Shown here: one piece after another, positions 62,572 through 64,000 of the stretch
Numbering within the stretch: position 1 is the first letter of the stretch
Layout: each line of letters starts with the position of its first letter
DNA from: Pedobacter sp. MC2016-24
Lineage (GTDB): Bacteria > Bacteroidota > Bacteroidia > Sphingobacteriales > Sphingobacteriaceae
Reading direction: 5' to 3'
DNA: 64,000 nt
NCBI RefSeq assembly: GCF_015223055.1
Contig: NZ_JADFBX010000013.1
Coordinates: 1 to 64,000 of the forward strand
Notes under the pieces: model-generated
Database searches by the model: none
What the model saw: the letters and a program-made list of their open reading frames with translations, nothing else
Told to the model about the DNA's origin: nothing
Translations under genes and position numbers: made by a program

Positions 62572-63339
62572 TTATGAATGCGTCTTTTTAATGCTTTTAC
62601 TTAAAAATTTATATATTTCCTGTAAATCGGTACGATTTTCAAGTAGAGAAATGTGCCTTTTCATAGTTTCCTGATCGTCCCGCACTGCAGGACCGGTCTG
62701 TACTTGGATTGTTAATGCGGCCTGCACCTTTTCTGCAGTTTGCATAATCAGGGGCCTGAGCATCTCAAAATCCATTTGATGCTCCGCCAGAATTTCCCCA
62801 CCCAAATGGTACAAATGGTTCACAAAGTTACAGGCAAAAACCGCAGCCAAATGCAGGATTTTTCTCTGCCCGCCATCTATTTCGTAAACCAATGGGGACA
62901 AGGTTTGCGCAAGGGATTTCAATACATCCAGATCATCAGCATCCTTTGCTTCCAGACATAAAGGTACATTGGCAAAATTCAGGTCCCTGGATTTAGAGAA
63001 AGTTTGCAAGGGATAAAACACCCCATAGTGTTGGATTCCGGCATCCGATAAGACAGACATGGGCGTAGCACCGGAAGTATGAACTACCATACCATTTACC
63101 CCAGATAATGCATGCGCCACAGTAGTGATCGCATCATCCTTCACTGCAATCAGGTAAAGGTCTGCCTCTCGGTTCAATGCGGCCAGATCAGCGATTGCCT
63201 GGGCGCTGGTTTCCTGTGCCAGTAAATCTGCATTTAAAAGATGAGCACTATATACCTGCACAATTCGGGCTCCGCTCGCTTTAAAAGCTTTCGCCAGATG
63301 TGTTGCCACATTTCCCGAACCGATGCATACAATATCCAT
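62572..63339 (-). CDS. DUF2520 Rossmann-fold protein
   Basis: The 255-residue protein has an N-terminal NAD(P)-binding fold (IVCIGSGNVATHLAKAFKASG), VVHTSGATPMSVL, and the C-terminal DUF2520 helical domain (HLAAVFACNFVNHLYHLGGEIL). Relatives are annotated as 6-phosphogluconate-dehydrogenase-like or F420-dependent NADP reductase-like proteins and have no firm substrate. Its ATG shares one base with the stop of the upstream cytochrome assembly gene. Confidence 0.87.
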   Translation of the reverse strand: MDIVCIGSGNVATHLAKAFKASGARIVQVYSAHLLNADLLAQETSAQAIADLAALNREADLYLIAVKDDAITTVAHALSGVNGMVVHTSGATPMSVLSDAGIQHYGVFYPLQTFSKSRDLNFANVPLCLEAKDADDLDVLKSLAQTLSPLVYEIDGGQRKILHLAAVFACNFVNHLYHLGGEILAEHQMDFEMLRPLIMQTAEKVQAALTIQVQTGPAVRDDQETMKRHISLLENRTDLQEIYKFLSKSIKKTHS

Positions 63340-64000
63340 TATACAGTTTTAACTTCTTTTTGTCTCCTGAATATAGAAATCAGGAATCCGATAACCATCA
63401 CAATCGTACCTACCCAATACAAATTGATATACGGGAATTCGATCGATTTAAATACCACCCATTCTTTTGCCTGTTGTGGCTTTTCATACACTTGCAACTC
63501 TACTTTCTGTTGTTCAGGCAGGATTTTGGTGAAACGGAACCTCAAGCCCAGTTCATCAACATTTCGCGCAAAGTCAAAGGTATTGTTGCCCTTAATCAGG
63601 AATATCGGTTCGGTTTTATACACTTTACCATTCAGATCAATCTCCAATGGCAAACCGACAGCCAGATCACCCGGAGCAAGAACCAGACTTTTCGCTTTTG
63701 GCTGATTGTTTAAACCTTTAATCGTTACAATTCCACTGCTGGTGTGCAAGGTATCCCCCGCTTTTACATTGACAATCCTTGGCGCCTTGTAGTTCTCTTC
63801 TTCCGCATGGCCTTCATGATCGTCGTGGGTATCTCTTTTATCCGGAGCACTGGTGATGTGGGTATAAATATCGTAGGTTAAGTAATGTTTGGTATCCGGA
63901 GAGGCAATTAAACCCATTTTTTCATTCACCTGCACATGCGGGTTGAGTTCAAAATCTTCCTTAATTTTTCCGGTTTTCTCATCAATCACTTTAAAGTTCA
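63339..64000 (-). CDS. Cytochrome c assembly protein (CcsA/CcmF-like), C-terminal part
   Basis: The frame is open to the right edge, so only the last 220 residues are seen. The visible part is periplasmic (LNPHVQVNEKMGLIASPD, HYLTYDIYTHITSAPD, with a His-rich DTHDDHEGHAEEE insertion and beta-rich segments) and ends with a single helix (VGTIVMVIGFLISIFRR). This C-terminal layout with YDIYTHIT is that of Bacteroidota CcmF/CcsA-type heme lyases, whose WWD heme-handling core would be upstream. It overlaps the DUF2520 gene by one base. Confidence 0.78.
   Translation of the reverse strand, partial: NFKVIDEKTGKIKEDFELNPHVQVNEKMGLIASPDTKHYLTYDIYTHITSAPDKRDTHDDHEGHAEEENYKAPRIVNVKAGDTLHTSSGIVTIKGLNNQPKAKSLVLAPGDLAVGLPLEIDLNGKVYKTEPIFLIKGNNTFDFARNVDELGLRFRFTKILPEQQKVELQVYEKPQQAKEWVVFKSIEFPYINLYWVGTIVMVIGFLISIFRRQKEVKTV

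Overview
The window is a chromosomal segment of a Bacteroidota bacterium, most likely a Sphingobacteriaceae member close to Pedobacter (inference). The evidence is moderate to low G+C, promoters of the Bacteroidota type (TTTG, about 19 nt, TAnnTTTG), few Shine-Dalgarno sequences, lipoprotein and SusC/TonB-plug signatures, and Bacteroidota families such as DUF4199, DUF6428, DUF4369/TlpA and 7TM-AraC regulators. I see no phage, insertion sequence or CRISPR array. The core is housekeeping, with two accessory-looking patches near the left end and at 26-29 kb.

Layout. 1-6.2 kb (minus): the N-terminal part of a secreted DUF11 protein, then three membrane-anchored AraC-type regulators; a 41-bp element is repeated almost exactly before the DUF11 gene and before the first regulator. 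6.5-9.2 kb (plus): a NarL-type response regulator and its sensor kinase. 9.2-18.8 kb (mostly minus): a TIGR01777 epimerase with a DCC protein, a GbsR-type regulator behind a 48-bp perfect palindrome, a monooxygenase-like protein, tRNA-Gly, two MFS exporters, two secreted unknowns, an AraC regulator, an alpha/beta hydrolase, tRNA-Leu and a DUF3817 protein. 18.9-26.1 kb (minus): a seven-gene operon of two GT2 glycosyltransferases, a membrane protein, a GH3 protein, dxr, rseP and hscB. 26.6-28.7 kb: a LytTR regulator behind a 21-bp-period direct repeat, a divergent six-cysteine secreted protein with mirror-symmetric cysteine spacing, and a lipoprotein. 28.9-29.6 kb: a decayed TlpA-like gene.

29.7-32.2 kb (plus): an arsenic operon (arsR, DUF6428 gene, arsC, acr3) with two matching ArsR-type operator/promoter sites. 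32.2-39.1 kb (minus): an SDR protein, then a cell-envelope operon (L,D-transpeptidase, BatA/vWA membrane protein, dihydroorotase-like pseudoenzyme, acidic protein, DUF4199). 39.2-47.4 kb (plus): a complete histidine operon hisGDCBHAF(IE) plus a WD40 gene, preceded by a consensus promoter and a His-rich leader peptide; a leader segment can pair with the hisG start region. 47.4-54.2 kb (minus): a giant alpha-2-macroglobulin protein with an embedded carboxypeptidase-regulatory and TonB-plug module, and an NlpC/P60 hydrolase.

54.3-60.2 kb (mostly plus): UspA, a divergent ferredoxin and LuxC-type acyl-CoA reductase, ftsE, grpE-dnaJ behind a long hairpin and a sigma-54-like promoter, and Ppx/GppA. 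60.2-64 kb (minus): Maf, a Spy-like protein, KdsC, IscX, a 2Fe-2S ferredoxin, a DUF2520 protein and the C-terminus of a cytochrome c assembly protein. HscB, the 2Fe-2S ferredoxin and IscX are parts of Fe-S cluster assembly, here split between two sites. The most interesting candidates for undescribed biology are the 41-bp element with its membrane AraC regulators and the LytTR/symmetric-cysteine-protein locus.
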